From NCBI GenBank assembly GCA_021827245.1, contig JAKAWN010000036.1, forward strand, positions 1 to 27,119: DNA of 27,119 nt, given 5' to 3'. The notes under the pieces were generated by a model. It did no database searches and was not told the origin of the DNA. It saw only the letters and a list, made by a program, of their open reading frames with translations. The DNA is from Acidobacteriota bacterium (GTDB taxonomy: Bacteria > Acidobacteriota > Terriglobia > UBA7540). The position numbers were made by a program, and so were the translations under genes. Shown piece after piece: positions 1-7,224 of the stretch. How positions within the stretch are numbered: the stretch's first letter is position 1; the number at the start of each line of letters is the position of its first letter.

Positions 1-53
1 CGCAGAATGGCGACCTTTTCCTCCGCCGTGTGATGCTTCCGTTCGTTGCTCAT
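1..53 (-). CDS. IS3-type transposase OrfA, N-terminus only (runs off the left edge)
   Basis: Read on the minus strand from the ATG at 53, the frame gives 17 full codons beginning MSNERKHHTAEEKVAILR and continues past the window start. This opening is typical of the short helix-turn-helix OrfA proteins of IS3-type elements, which bind the element ends and combine with the DDE protein OrfB by programmed frameshifting. Only the start is present, so domain structure and intactness cannot be judged. The 37 bases between this start and position 90 would be the end of the element. The call rests on a short but characteristic stretch. Confidence 0.7.
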   Translation of the reverse strand, partial: MSNERKHHTAEEKVAIL

Positions 54-90
54 GTGTCCTCTCCGTTGTAGCTATCTTAACGGCAGGACA
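1..90 (-). mobile_element. End of an IS3-type insertion sequence inserted in an Argonaute gene
   Basis: Outside the OrfA start, the minus strand ends in TGTCCTGCCGTTAAGATAGC, beginning with TG as IS3-family ends do. The Argonaute reading frame becomes recognisable directly from position 91. The junction at 90 is therefore the likely outer boundary. The opposite end, its inverted repeat and the target duplication lie outside the window. Confidence 0.6.
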
Positions 91-393
91 CTCCATTTTC
101 AGCTGAGGCGGGACAAAACGGCCTACCTCTGGACGAACGGGTTCACACCAAGGATTCAAACTTACGTAGGCAAGGAAGTTCCTAACCCACTCCTCATCAA
201 TGTGTGCCGGGGAAAAGCACCCGTTGAGATCGTTCTTAGCGACATCATGGCGTTAACGAAATTGAACTACAACGCCTGCAAGTATGCCAGCGGACTCCCG
301 GTGACATTGCGGTTTGCGGACGCGGTCGGTGAGATACTGACCGCAGGTCCGCTCAAGGAGAAGGCGCCGCTCCCATTCAAATTTTACATTTAA
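91..393 (+). pseudogene. Prokaryotic Argonaute, C-terminal PIWI-domain fragment (100 codons)
   Basis: The open frame gives the end of a long prokaryotic Argonaute: DKTAYLWTNGFTPR, then VGKEVPNPL, ALTKLNYNACKY, GLPVTLRFADAVGEIL, and the terminal PLPFKFYI. In this family the ALTKLN...PVTLRFAD block is the last part of the PIWI RNase-H fold. The Asp at 319-321 occupies the place of the last catalytic-tetrad residue (the YAH histidine of human AGO2). The C-terminal aromatic-Tyr-Ile end helps bind the guide 5' phosphate. Everything N-terminal is missing, because the frame is interrupted at about position 90 by an IS3-type end. The formal ORF starts at a TTG at 46 inside the IS and is unlikely to be a real start. 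The rest of the gene may lie beyond the IS outside the window. Guide-directed silencing is the family role, but this fragment cannot work alone. Confidence 0.8.
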
Positions 394-585
394 GTGCCGA
401 AGGACCTTGACTACCCGGTTGAATGGTGCCCCCGGGTGAAGGCTCCGCGAGGTTCCCGGTGCTCTTCTTTCCTTACACGCCCTCTCGTTCAGAGCCACGA
501 CAGGGATGACACTGAAGTACGGAACGTAGGGCGTCCACACCTCACCCTGTGGTCCCTGATCAATCAGGCGACAGGCCTGCTCGAG

Positions 586-790
586 CCGCGCATCGCGCTC
601 GAACAGCGCCGCAGCGTCCTGCGGGCATTCCCACACCTTGGCATCCAGTTCTCCCGTGCGGTCGCTTAGCACCAAATGAAGGAATAGCCCGCCGTTCCGC
701 GTCGGGCGCAGTTCCTTTTACCTGACGGGTATTTGGCAGGTCGTTACTCCCTCCCGCGGCAGATTTCGATGAAGAAACCTTGTCGGCCAC
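586..790 (-). pseudogene. YhaM-like OB-fold 3'-5' exonuclease, frameshifted N-terminal remnant
   Basis: A GTG at 790, with GGAG eight bases upstream, opens a frame that lies 25 bp after the helicase stop, so it was once the next gene of that operon. The frame reads MADKVSSSKSA...NDLPNTRQVK. It must then shift at the TTTT run at 716-719 (AAAA on this strand). Removing one A continues it as ELRPTRNGGLFLHLVLSDRTG and ELDAKVWECPQDAAALFE, the OB-fold start typical of YhaM-type nucleases. Similarity stops after ALFERDA. The downstream HD phosphodiesterase domain is absent. The minus frame stays open to 253 but is unrecognised there. The stretch 394-585 shows no other gene. A sequencing indel could explain the shift but not the missing HD domain. 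Confidence 0.6.
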
Positions 791-815
791 GCCAAATCTC
801 CGTTTCTCCTTTTTT

Positions 816-3146
816 TCAGAACAACGTCAACTGGTCGGATGTCGCCGCGACATTCGACCGACGTGAGGCTTTTCGCCGCTTGGCGTCCTCCAGAGATGCG
901 CCGAACATCAACAGCTGGTCCACCACCGCCGGAGTCGCCGCCGGCGAAACCGCGACTTCGGGCACAGCGTCGACCGGTGCTTCCGACTCGGGTTTCGGGT
1001 CGACCGCAACTCGTACTCCGAATACCTCCTGCTGCTGCGTTTGCAGCCTCTTCCAGGTTGCAGCTGCACTTTCACCGATTCCTTTCTCGGTGACTAATTC
1101 CCGAGCCATGGCCATCAGGATGTCTTCACCTTCCTCAAGGGCCTGCAGTCCTTCGGCGGAGAACTTTCCTTCCATGGCCAGCGACACTAGCAGCTTCCTG
1201 CCCATGAGCCGGAGGCAGGTTTCCTGCATAGTGCCCGCGTACTGCAGGAATTTGACCGTGACGTTTCGGTCTTGTCCGATCCTCCACGAGCGCCGGCTGG
1301 CCTGCCGAAGCGTGTACGTTGAGTATCCGGTTTCGTAGAAGAGAATCGTGGGGAACTCCAAAAGATCGAGGCCGGTCTGGACGAGTCTCGGATGTGAAAT
1401 CACCGCCTGAACGCCGGCTCGCAATTGTCGCTCGTACCAGGCTTCGCGCTGCTCCGGCGGGACCTCCGTCCGGAGCACGGCGACCCGGACGCCTTCCTTG
1501 GTCAGTATTTGCTCCAGCCTGTGGATCACATCCCTTTTTTGGGTATAAACCGCATAGATCTGGCAGCGGCGTCCGCGCTTGAGTTCAGCCTTAACTTCCT
1601 CAACCAGGTGCTGCTCTTTGGCGTAAACGTGCTCCTGATCCAGATCTGCGGTTTCGGCAATTAAGAACGGTTCGCGCCGCTGAGTTTCCGGGTTGTATTC
1701 CCGCCCGATGAGATCGCCGAATCCAAACGGCCTGTCAGGATAGGCCAACAGCGTGTTCAGCGCCACACTGATTACCGACTGATTCCCTCGGTGTTCCTGC
1801 AAGGCCTTCTTCACGTCGTCTTCCAGCTTCTTGTAAGCCTCCTTCAGCGGAGGGTCCATTTCCACGCTGACCACCTCTTCCCGGTAGGGTGGAAGCGCGT
1901 CGGAAATGTCTTCAAGCGACACGAACGCCCCCAGGCTCATCAGGAAACGGCCAAAGAGAAGCGGCGAGGCGCCCGGACGACGCCGGACCCGCTTCGATTC
2001 ACGACCGTCCGAGCAGGCGTTATCGGCGGGCTCAATGACCGTGATCTTTTCGAGCAACCCGTAGGTTTCTGTGAACGCACGCACTCCCCCTTCGCCGTGT
2101 TCAAATCCCTCGCCAACCATCTTGGCGGGCTCAAGCCGATAAAGGATGTTAAACAGTTCGTCGGCGTAGCCACCGAGCAGGGTTCCGGTCAAGACGGCGA
2201 TGCGCTTCGCGCAAGCAGCAAGCGTACCAAGCGCGTTCCCTTGGCCAGTGTCGCCCTTCAGTTCGTGCACCTCGTCAGCGATGGCGTAGTCGAAGAAATC
2301 GGGCATGTAGCGGCCGATGAAGTCGATGGGCGCGAATCGTCGGATCTTGCTTCCATCCGCTTGCCAGAGCGCGCTGTACAACGGCCGCCGCGCCCCGTTT
2401 AGCATCTCACTCAGCTTGGCCTTCTTGAAGTCGTCGGCCAAAAGACGGTTTTCCTCTTCGCCATCCCTATCGATGTACACCGGCATGCCGGTTTCGGGGT
2501 TCACGACGCTCCCCTGGTAGCGGCCGCACTGGGCAATCTCGTATGCGTGCCGCCAGAAGTAGCTCAACTTGCCGCGGTCGCGTCCTGCTATGAACAACGC
2601 AGGTGAACTGCAGATCGAATTCCACCGCTCCCTCGAAGTCCGGGACGCCTTTCGGAGCCGCAGCTCCGTCAAACTCGTCCGCAGGCCTTCACGCACGATC
2701 CACCCGTTCCTCAGCTTGACCTCGTTCACCCCGTTGTGGCCTGTTGATTTGGTCGGGGTCCGCAGACCATCAATCATAAAGACGCGGATCCATGGAACGG
2801 TGCGAATTGCCTCTCGCGCCCACTTGTCAACCAGTTGAGGCGGCACCATCGCTAGCGCCGTATATGGTTTGCCCTCGGCGTGACAGTGGATAGCGGCTAA
2901 AGAGATCAGCGTCTTTCCCGTTCCGCATTCTGCGATTACCGCGGCGGAACGCGCCTGCTGCCAGCGCTCGAGCAAACCCATGATGGCCGCCGTCTGCGCG
3001 GGGTACGGCTTTCGCAGAAGTTTGCCGATGAGCGGCGAAGGCGTGTCGTCAATTGAGTGTAACGGTGGGTACGATGCGAGGATTCTCTCACCCAGCTCGG
3101 TCGCGTATGTCCGGAGATATTCGGAAAGACTGGGAGGTGCGGGCAC
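816..3146 (-). CDS. SNF2-type superfamily 2 helicase/ATPase
   Basis: A 776-residue protein with the two RecA-like lobes of a superfamily 2 ATPase. Walker A is AECGTGKT at about residues 72-79. Motif Ia-like VPPQLVDKW is at 101-109, the DEVH box at 291-294 and motif III TGT at 320-322. The second lobe ends in LRQASRRSWRIGQ at 613-625, whose Q..R..RIGQ is the hallmark of SNF2-like DNA translocases. An insert of about 150 residues separates motif Ia from DEVH. The tail is Ala/Pro-rich and ends QLTLF. The GTG start at 3146 has GGAGAGG close upstream. It lies 52 bp after an unknown gene and 25 bp before a YhaM-like remnant on the same strand, suggesting one operon with the methyltransferase at 5757. 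The likely role is ATP-driven DNA remodelling for the mobile element or a defence module. The substrate cannot be read from the sequence. Confidence 0.85.
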   Translation of the reverse strand: MPAPPSLSEYLRTYATELGERILASYPPLHSIDDTPSPLIGKLLRKPYPAQTAAIMGLLERWQQARSAAVIAECGTGKTLISLAAIHCHAEGKPYTALAMVPPQLVDKWAREAIRTVPWIRVFMIDGLRTPTKSTGHNGVNEVKLRNGWIVREGLRTSLTELRLRKASRTSRERWNSICSSPALFIAGRDRGKLSYFWRHAYEIAQCGRYQGSVVNPETGMPVYIDRDGEEENRLLADDFKKAKLSEMLNGARRPLYSALWQADGSKIRRFAPIDFIGRYMPDFFDYAIADEVHELKGDTGQGNALGTLAACAKRIAVLTGTLLGGYADELFNILYRLEPAKMVGEGFEHGEGGVRAFTETYGLLEKITVIEPADNACSDGRESKRVRRRPGASPLLFGRFLMSLGAFVSLEDISDALPPYREEVVSVEMDPPLKEAYKKLEDDVKKALQEHRGNQSVISVALNTLLAYPDRPFGFGDLIGREYNPETQRREPFLIAETADLDQEHVYAKEQHLVEEVKAELKRGRRCQIYAVYTQKRDVIHRLEQILTKEGVRVAVLRTEVPPEQREAWYERQLRAGVQAVISHPRLVQTGLDLLEFPTILFYETGYSTYTLRQASRRSWRIGQDRNVTVKFLQYAGTMQETCLRLMGRKLLVSLAMEGKFSAEGLQALEEGEDILMAMARELVTEKGIGESAAATWKRLQTQQQEVFGVRVAVDPKPESEAPVDAVPEVAVSPAATPAVVDQLLMFGASLEDAKRRKASRRSNVAATSDQLTLF

Positions 3147-3198
3147 AGTCCTCTCCTTTCGTTTTTTCGTGAACGCTCGTGCAAGGGTGGTGTTCGCT

Positions 3199-3699
3199 TT
3201 ACGAGGCTGTTTTCTGGTGGGTCACAGTTTTGCCGATGGCCGCGGCACTTTCGAGCATCGGGACGGGAATCTCGGCAGTCGTTACGTAGAAATCGCAATG
3301 TTTGGGAATCGCCAGAAATGCAATCCCGTCCTCGCGCACAGCCATCTGCTCGCACTCAACGGCGGCGATTTGCTCTTGTACGGCCTGGAAGTCATCGGGT
3401 GCCGTTACGACTTCCTTCTCTTCGACCTCAAGCGCTTCCACAATCTCGGCCGCAACCTGCATCGCGGTCTTCACTTTCTCTGGCACACTGCTGAAGTCGG
3501 CTCGTGGGCTGAAGTACTTTGCATGGAAATCCCAGTAATACGTCTCGTAAACTAATTCGTCGTCCTTCTTGTGCTCTTTCAGGACTCGGATGCGCCGCAG
3601 CGCGACGCTCGCGAGCTCCCGCGTCAGGTCGACCACGGCGAACTCGCACCCAACATCGCAATACCGGTTGCTGCTTGAGGCTCTCAAAATCAATTTCAT
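3199..3699 (-). CDS. Conserved-looking protein of unknown function, 166 aa
   Basis: I do not recognise a family. The start is the ATG at 3699, not further upstream, because GGAGG lies just before it and its ATG overlaps the TGA of the preceding gene (ATGA at 3696-3699), a translational-coupling arrangement. The N-terminal half (MKLILRASSSNRY, then DLTRELASVALRRI, TYYWDFHAKYF) looks folded. The middle, about residues 90-120, is strongly acidic and helical (VEALEVEEKEVV). No signal peptide, membrane segment or metal motif is visible. It sits between an unknown 258-aa protein and the SNF2-type helicase on the same strand, so it may be an accessory subunit of that module. That role is inference only. 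Confidence 0.7.
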   Translation of the reverse strand: MKLILRASSSNRYCDVGCEFAVVDLTRELASVALRRIRVLKEHKKDDELVYETYYWDFHAKYFSPRADFSSVPEKVKTAMQVAAEIVEALEVEEKEVVTAPDDFQAVQEQIAAVECEQMAVREDGIAFLAIPKHCDFYVTTAEIPVPMLESAAAIGKTVTHQKTAS

Positions 3700-4472
3700 G
3701 GGTATTCCTCCAAGCGAAACTTGCGGTTGGGCTTCTCGGCAGCGGCAGCGACTTGGTTCGCTAGGTCCAGCGGCCACGGTCCACCCTCTGTATCCGGTTC
3801 CGACGAGGCCACTCGCAGGAAATGCTTTGGGAAAGTCCACGTGACAGGTCCGTTGTTCTCCGGGAACCAGATTTGCTCGCGTTTCAGTGCGTTGCCAATC
3901 CATTTCAGGAAAGTCTTCTTTGTTCCCAAGACGAGCACGGGCGAGCAAGCCACGCCTACGAGACGTCGGATCGCTTGCCGTCGGGTCAGTTCTTCCTTAA
4001 ACCAACCTGCCCACTCCGGCACGACCGGCAGACCGAATCGCTGCGCGACGCGGTGCAGCACGAACGCAGGGTCATCATCGCAGAGGACCGTGTGTCTGCC
4101 CTCTGGGTCCCCTCCAGGCCTCGTCTTCGCCAACTCTGCTGAAATCGCGACGAGATGCCGTACAGGCCGCTTGCGGCCAGGGAGATTCAACGTTCCGCGA
4201 AAACACTGCGCCCCTTCGCCTAGCGTTATCCACATCGAGTCCAAGCCGGGACCAGAAATCGTGAAGAATCCACCTTCGATAACCGCAGCCCACACCGCGC
4301 CCACGTCCTGGTCGCCTCCCACAGCAGAGACCACGTGCGCCTTCCCAGGATTGCGATCTTCCGTGGCAGGCTCGCCAATGAAGCGGTCCAGACGAAGCCG
4401 GATGTCTGTGGTCGTGTCTTTCATCCTTTTGGTGAATTGCAACGTACCGAACCGCTCGTGAGCATTCTTCAT
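3696..4472 (-). CDS. Protein of unknown function, 258 aa, coupled to the next gene
   Basis: I cannot name a family. The start chosen is the ATG at 4472 (MKNAHERFGTLQF), which has CGGAGG six bases upstream. The frame is open to 4514, but those residues are Arg-rich and lack a ribosome site. Visible stretches include GGFFTISGPGLDSMWITLGE, LNLPGRKRPVRHLVAISAEL and a Trp-rich part near residue 155 (VPEWAGWFKEELTRRQ). There is no transmembrane segment or obvious catalytic motif. Its TGA overlaps the ATG of the 166-aa gene by ATGA, so both proteins are probably made together. The preceding methyltransferase gene ends about 256 bp upstream. That gap shows no gene and may hold a promoter. Confidence 0.7.
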   Translation of the reverse strand: MKNAHERFGTLQFTKRMKDTTTDIRLRLDRFIGEPATEDRNPGKAHVVSAVGGDQDVGAVWAAVIEGGFFTISGPGLDSMWITLGEGAQCFRGTLNLPGRKRPVRHLVAISAELAKTRPGGDPEGRHTVLCDDDPAFVLHRVAQRFGLPVVPEWAGWFKEELTRRQAIRRLVGVACSPVLVLGTKKTFLKWIGNALKREQIWFPENNGPVTWTFPKHFLRVASSEPDTEGGPWPLDLANQVAAAAEKPNRKFRLEEYP

Positions 4473-4728
4473 CGTTTGCCTCCGAGGTCGTAGTCTGCAT
4501 CTCCGGAATCGCATCGACGCGACACGGCCGCGATACGAGTGAATAGGAATCAGCTGTGGGTCGAAGGGTGGGAGACTTTAGGAACGCGCCTACCGCTGCG
4601 TGTCTCGCCGGAAAAGAACTGGGCACAACAGCCTGGTGCGAAAATGAGAGGGACCTGATGTGCTCCTGATAGGGATGCGCGGCGGATTGTTTTGCGAGGG
4701 AGACTTGCGATCGAGTCGCTTGTCCAGC

Positions 4729-5757
4729 TCACTTCAAGATTGCAGTCTCTCCGGTTGCGAACACCAATGTGAGCTCGTTCGAAAAGGACTCTTTCTCGCG
4801 TATCGTAATCGTCCCGTCCTCGTCTTCCTCTTCGCTCTTGTCGACGATCTTCACGGACTGCCAGAAGGCGATGTGTCGGTCAACGTTCGAGCCGAACGTT
4901 CCGTTGAGAAGCCCGGCGCACGCCAAAAGCCCAACATGGCCAGCGTGCAAAGGAGTCAGCGGCCGTCCGATGATAGACGACTGCTCGGCGAACAAGATGC
5001 GCCCGGCCTGCCGGTATGCAGCCGAGCGTGGTAACAGATCCTCGATTTCATCCAGCGGCAGGCCGCGATGCACCAGTTGCACTGGCCCACTCTCCGGCAC
5101 GAGGTACCGTGCTTCTGGCTCGGAAGGCAGCTCGGGGAGCCGCGCTGCACTCCTCGCTAAGTTGGCAAACTGGAGACGCGCGCGGGCGATGTCACTGTCC
5201 TGAAGCCGTTCCCTTTCTCGTCGGCTGCGGCGCACGGCAAACGCAACAATCTGTTTATAGCGGACGCACTCCGGCTCGCTCAGGCGATACAAACGAGTGT
5301 CGCGAAACTGCGTCGCCAACGTCTGGCCGCACTCGGCATTGCGTTCCCCAGGAATTACGAGGACCAGAATGCCGCCCGGCTTGAGCCAGCGGTAGGTGTG
5401 CGCCAGGAGGACCGCCTCCACGCGCTCGCTGCGGCTCTCACCAATGCTCCAGTCGTAAGGCGGGTTGAGATACAGTAGCGAAAATGATTCAGCCGGGCAG
5501 TGCGCGTCGAGGCAGCTTCCCTGCACGATATGGTCCGTGACGGCTGATGCTTGCGCGGCGCGATATGAGTCCAACTCGACCCCGTATCTTTCCACTGGCG
5601 CGTCGGCTGTAATGGCAGCAAACGCCGCGCCGTCGCCGATGCACGGATCGACCGCAGCACACGGTACCACGGGAAACTGCAAAAATTTTCGGATACGCTG
5701 CGCCTCGGCCAAAGGCAATGGGTAGAACCCGAGACGCTCGCGACCGGCCATGCGCAT
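4729..5757 (-). CDS. DUF6094-like N6-adenine DNA methyltransferase, 342 aa
   Basis: A class I SAM-dependent methyltransferase. From the ATG at 5757, the N-terminus MRMAGRERLGFYPLP resembles the RLKMGYYPTP opening of DUF6094 proteins. The SAM-binding loop DPCIGDGAAF is at residues 37-46 and acidic VELD at 60-63. The catalytic LYLNPPYDW is at 95-103, the NPPY form used by N6-adenine and N4-cytosine methylases. The start at 5757 is preferred over an in-frame 5829 because GGAGG lies eight bases before it and the upstream residues look non-homologous. No target-recognition domain is obvious. The C-terminal third is unassigned. It is the first gene of the minus-strand helicase module, and an IS element lies 187 bp upstream, which may have separated it from its promoter. 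It could protect element DNA or belong to a defence module. Confidence 0.8.
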   Translation of the reverse strand: MRMAGRERLGFYPLPLAEAQRIRKFLQFPVVPCAAVDPCIGDGAAFAAITADAPVERYGVELDSYRAAQASAVTDHIVQGSCLDAHCPAESFSLLYLNPPYDWSIGESRSERVEAVLLAHTYRWLKPGGILVLVIPGERNAECGQTLATQFRDTRLYRLSEPECVRYKQIVAFAVRRSRRERERLQDSDIARARLQFANLARSAARLPELPSEPEARYLVPESGPVQLVHRGLPLDEIEDLLPRSAAYRQAGRILFAEQSSIIGRPLTPLHAGHVGLLACAGLLNGTFGSNVDRHIAFWQSVKIVDKSEEEDEDGTITIREKESFSNELTLVFATGETAILK

Positions 5758-7033
5758 GAGTGTGCCCTCCTTTCCGGTAACTTGAAGAATGTGAAGTAAC
5801 ATTAGTGGGTTGTATATCATCCCCACCACTGGGCTTTAGTAGAGCAAATTCACGTGTGGCGAGGGCGAACAGCCATTTCCCGCAGACCTCGCTCGAGGTC
5901 CTTCCTCGCCAAATTTTTTCCCCTGTCCGACCCCAACTTCCATAGGGATGCCTTGGTAGATGGTATCCCCCTTGTGGGGTTGGGGGATCGTCTCGACGCT
6001 GCGCGTCGAGACGATAATCCAGGAAGACGGGAGGAAGCAAGCAGACCTGGAGGGGGAGACGCGGAGCGAGTTGCTGGACGATCTGCCAGGGAGTGAGCCC
6101 TTGCTTGTGAGAGTTGGGCCGAGCCAAGTTGAAGTAGAGCTGATAGAGCGAGGCCTTGGCCAGGAAGTCGGCACGGTTGTGGAAAGTTTCCAGGTCGAAG
6201 AACTCGTCTTCGATGAGGCGATGAACGGTTTCGACGTCGGACTGATAGGTGTGCGCGGCGGGCGGGATGCGCTCATGTTGGGAGCCGAAGTAAGTGACGG
6301 CGGCGGGGAAGTGCGCACGCGAGCCGTCGGGCTGGAGTTCGCCGATGAACTCGGCGCCATTGTCGGTCTGCCAAGTGAGGTCGCGGAGGTTGACGCCGCA
6401 GCGTTGGAGGTGGACTTGAATGCGCTGGGCGAACAAGGTGCTGGCCTGAGCGGAGCGGTGGGCGGCGTAAGCAAGGAACTGCAAGCCACTGCGCACCTCG
6501 CGGGCGGTGTACTGGACGGTGGGTAAGCCCCGGGCCTTCATCTGCGGCCAATAATGCGGGATATCGTCGAGGTCCTTGGTGTCGGCGGAAATCTGTTGGA
6601 ACAAAGCCCAAGACGCTTTCAGCGCGGCCAGGTCCTGTTTCTTTTGGTAGCGGCGGCGACGCGGGCGGAGCAGGCCGTGCTGGCGCAGGATGCGCTCGAT
6701 AGCGGTGTGGCCGAGCGGCAGGTCCCACTCGCGCTGTAAGCGCCGGGCCCCGAAGGTGGGCAGGCGGCGACGCAACTCCACGACCCGCTGCGCCAACGCT
6801 CCCCCAATCTTGTGCGGACAGGAGTGCGGAGCGCGCGAGACCTCCTGCAATCCTTTCAGGCGCCGGGCCTGATAACGTCGCACCCACTTGCGCACCGTGG
6901 GCACGGTGGTGCGGAAGGCCCGGGCTGCGGCTTTGATGCCGTGCTGGCGGGCGTGCGCGACCAGGCGGAGGCGATAATTAAAAGCGTTCTTCATGTGACG
7001 AACCACGTCGAAGTAAGGCACTGGAGCGGGCAT
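5489..7033 (-). CDS. IS481-type DDE transposase whose frame runs out of the element without a stop
   Basis: Residues 20-55 form a helix-turn-helix (AARAFRTTVPTVRKWVRRY). The DDE integrase core follows: ISADTKDLDD (Asp151), WQTDNGAEF (Asp224) and TYQSDVETVHRL (Glu269). Segments such as VQYTAREVRSGLQFLAYA and HERIPPAAHTYQSDVET are typical of IS481-family transposases, which cut and join element ends. Homology ends near residue 350 (FLDYRLDAQRRDD). There is no stop codon inside the element. The frame passes through the inverted repeat and target repeat and stops only at 5489, overlapping the methyltransferase start in another frame. The true protein is therefore about 365 residues plus a foreign tail. 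The left inverted repeat has one base fewer than the right, which may be how the normal stop was lost. Confidence 0.8.
   Translation of the reverse strand: MPAPVPYFDVVRHMKNAFNYRLRLVAHARQHGIKAAARAFRTTVPTVRKWVRRYQARRLKGLQEVSRAPHSCPHKIGGALAQRVVELRRRLPTFGARRLQREWDLPLGHTAIERILRQHGLLRPRRRRYQKKQDLAALKASWALFQQISADTKDLDDIPHYWPQMKARGLPTVQYTAREVRSGLQFLAYAAHRSAQASTLFAQRIQVHLQRCGVNLRDLTWQTDNGAEFIGELQPDGSRAHFPAAVTYFGSQHERIPPAAHTYQSDVETVHRLIEDEFFDLETFHNRADFLAKASLYQLYFNLARPNSHKQGLTPWQIVQQLAPRLPLQVCLLPPVFLDYRLDAQRRDDPPTPQGGYHLPRHPYGSWGRTGEKIWRGRTSSEVCGKWLFALATREFALLKPSGGDDIQPTNVTSHSSSYRKGGHTHAHGRSRASRVLPIAFGRGAAYPKIFAVSRGTVCCGRSVHRRRRGVCCHYSRRASGKIRGRVGLISRRASISRHGPYRAGKLPRRALPG
5929..5943. repeat. 15-bp direct repeat, left copy (target duplication)
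   Basis: GACCCCAACTTCCAT is identical to 7164-7178 and abuts the left inverted repeat exactly. Duplications of up to about 15 bp are known for IS481-type elements. Confidence 0.75.
5944..5977 (+). repeat. IS481-type left terminal inverted repeat
   Basis: Begins AGGGATGCCTTGGTAGATGG and ends CCCCCTTGTGG. It pairs with the complement of 7129-7163 with few mismatches and one missing base (GGGAT-GCC here, GGGATTGCC at the other end). Confidence 0.8.
5987..6015. repeat. 13-bp perfect hairpin at the 3' end of the transposase
   Basis: ATCGTCTCGACGC and its exact complement are separated by the 3-base loop TGC. It lies ten bases inside the left inverted repeat and within the last transposase codons. 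It could act as a transcription stop or mRNA structure. No T-run follows, so a classical terminator is not claimed. Confidence 0.6.
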
Positions 7034-7059
7034 GGCCCGCGCATTCTAAACCGGCCGGC

Positions 7060-7091
7060 GGCTGCCTTGGTCCCCCCCCACCAAGGCAGCC
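7060..7091. repeat. 12-bp perfect hairpin with a C8 loop upstream of the transposase
   Basis: GGCTGCCTTGGT and ACCAAGGCAGCC flank eight C residues. The arms contain TGCCTTGGT, the same core as both terminal inverted repeats. They may be extra transposase-binding sites, or a hairpin blocking read-in transcription. Confidence 0.65.
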
Positions 7092-7128
7092 ATCTCTCTC
7101 CTCCTCTTCTCACTTATGCATTTCAATT

Positions 7129-7163
7129 CCACAAGGGGGATACGATGTACCAAGGCAATCCCA
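7129..7163 (-). repeat. IS481-type right terminal inverted repeat
   Basis: On the minus strand it begins TGGGATTGCCTTGGTACATC and ends CCCCCTTGTGG, the partner of 5944-5977. Confidence 0.8.
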
Positions 7164-7178
7164 GACCCCAACTTCCAT
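7164..7178. repeat. 15-bp direct repeat, right copy (target duplication)
   Basis: Second copy of GACCCCAACTTCCAT, directly outside the right inverted repeat and in the same orientation as 5929-5943. Confidence 0.75.
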
Positions 7179-7224
7179 TGCCAGAAAATCCCAGAAAGGC
7201 TAGATTGAGGACTGGAGTCTGACT

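Larger units (their letters stand above)
5944..7163 (-). mobile_element. IS481-type insertion sequence, 1220 bp
   Basis: The element is bounded by imperfect inverted repeats of about 34 bp and flanked by identical 15-bp direct repeats. It carries a single transposase gene on the minus strand. A strong hairpin lies just inside each end. It is inserted upstream of the methyltransferase, between it and the cysteine-rich gene at 7225. Confidence 0.8.

Noticed and set aside
733..1338. 201-aa plus-strand frame
   Set aside because: It is antisense to the helicase C-terminus, has Ser/Arg-rich shadow composition and no ribosome site.
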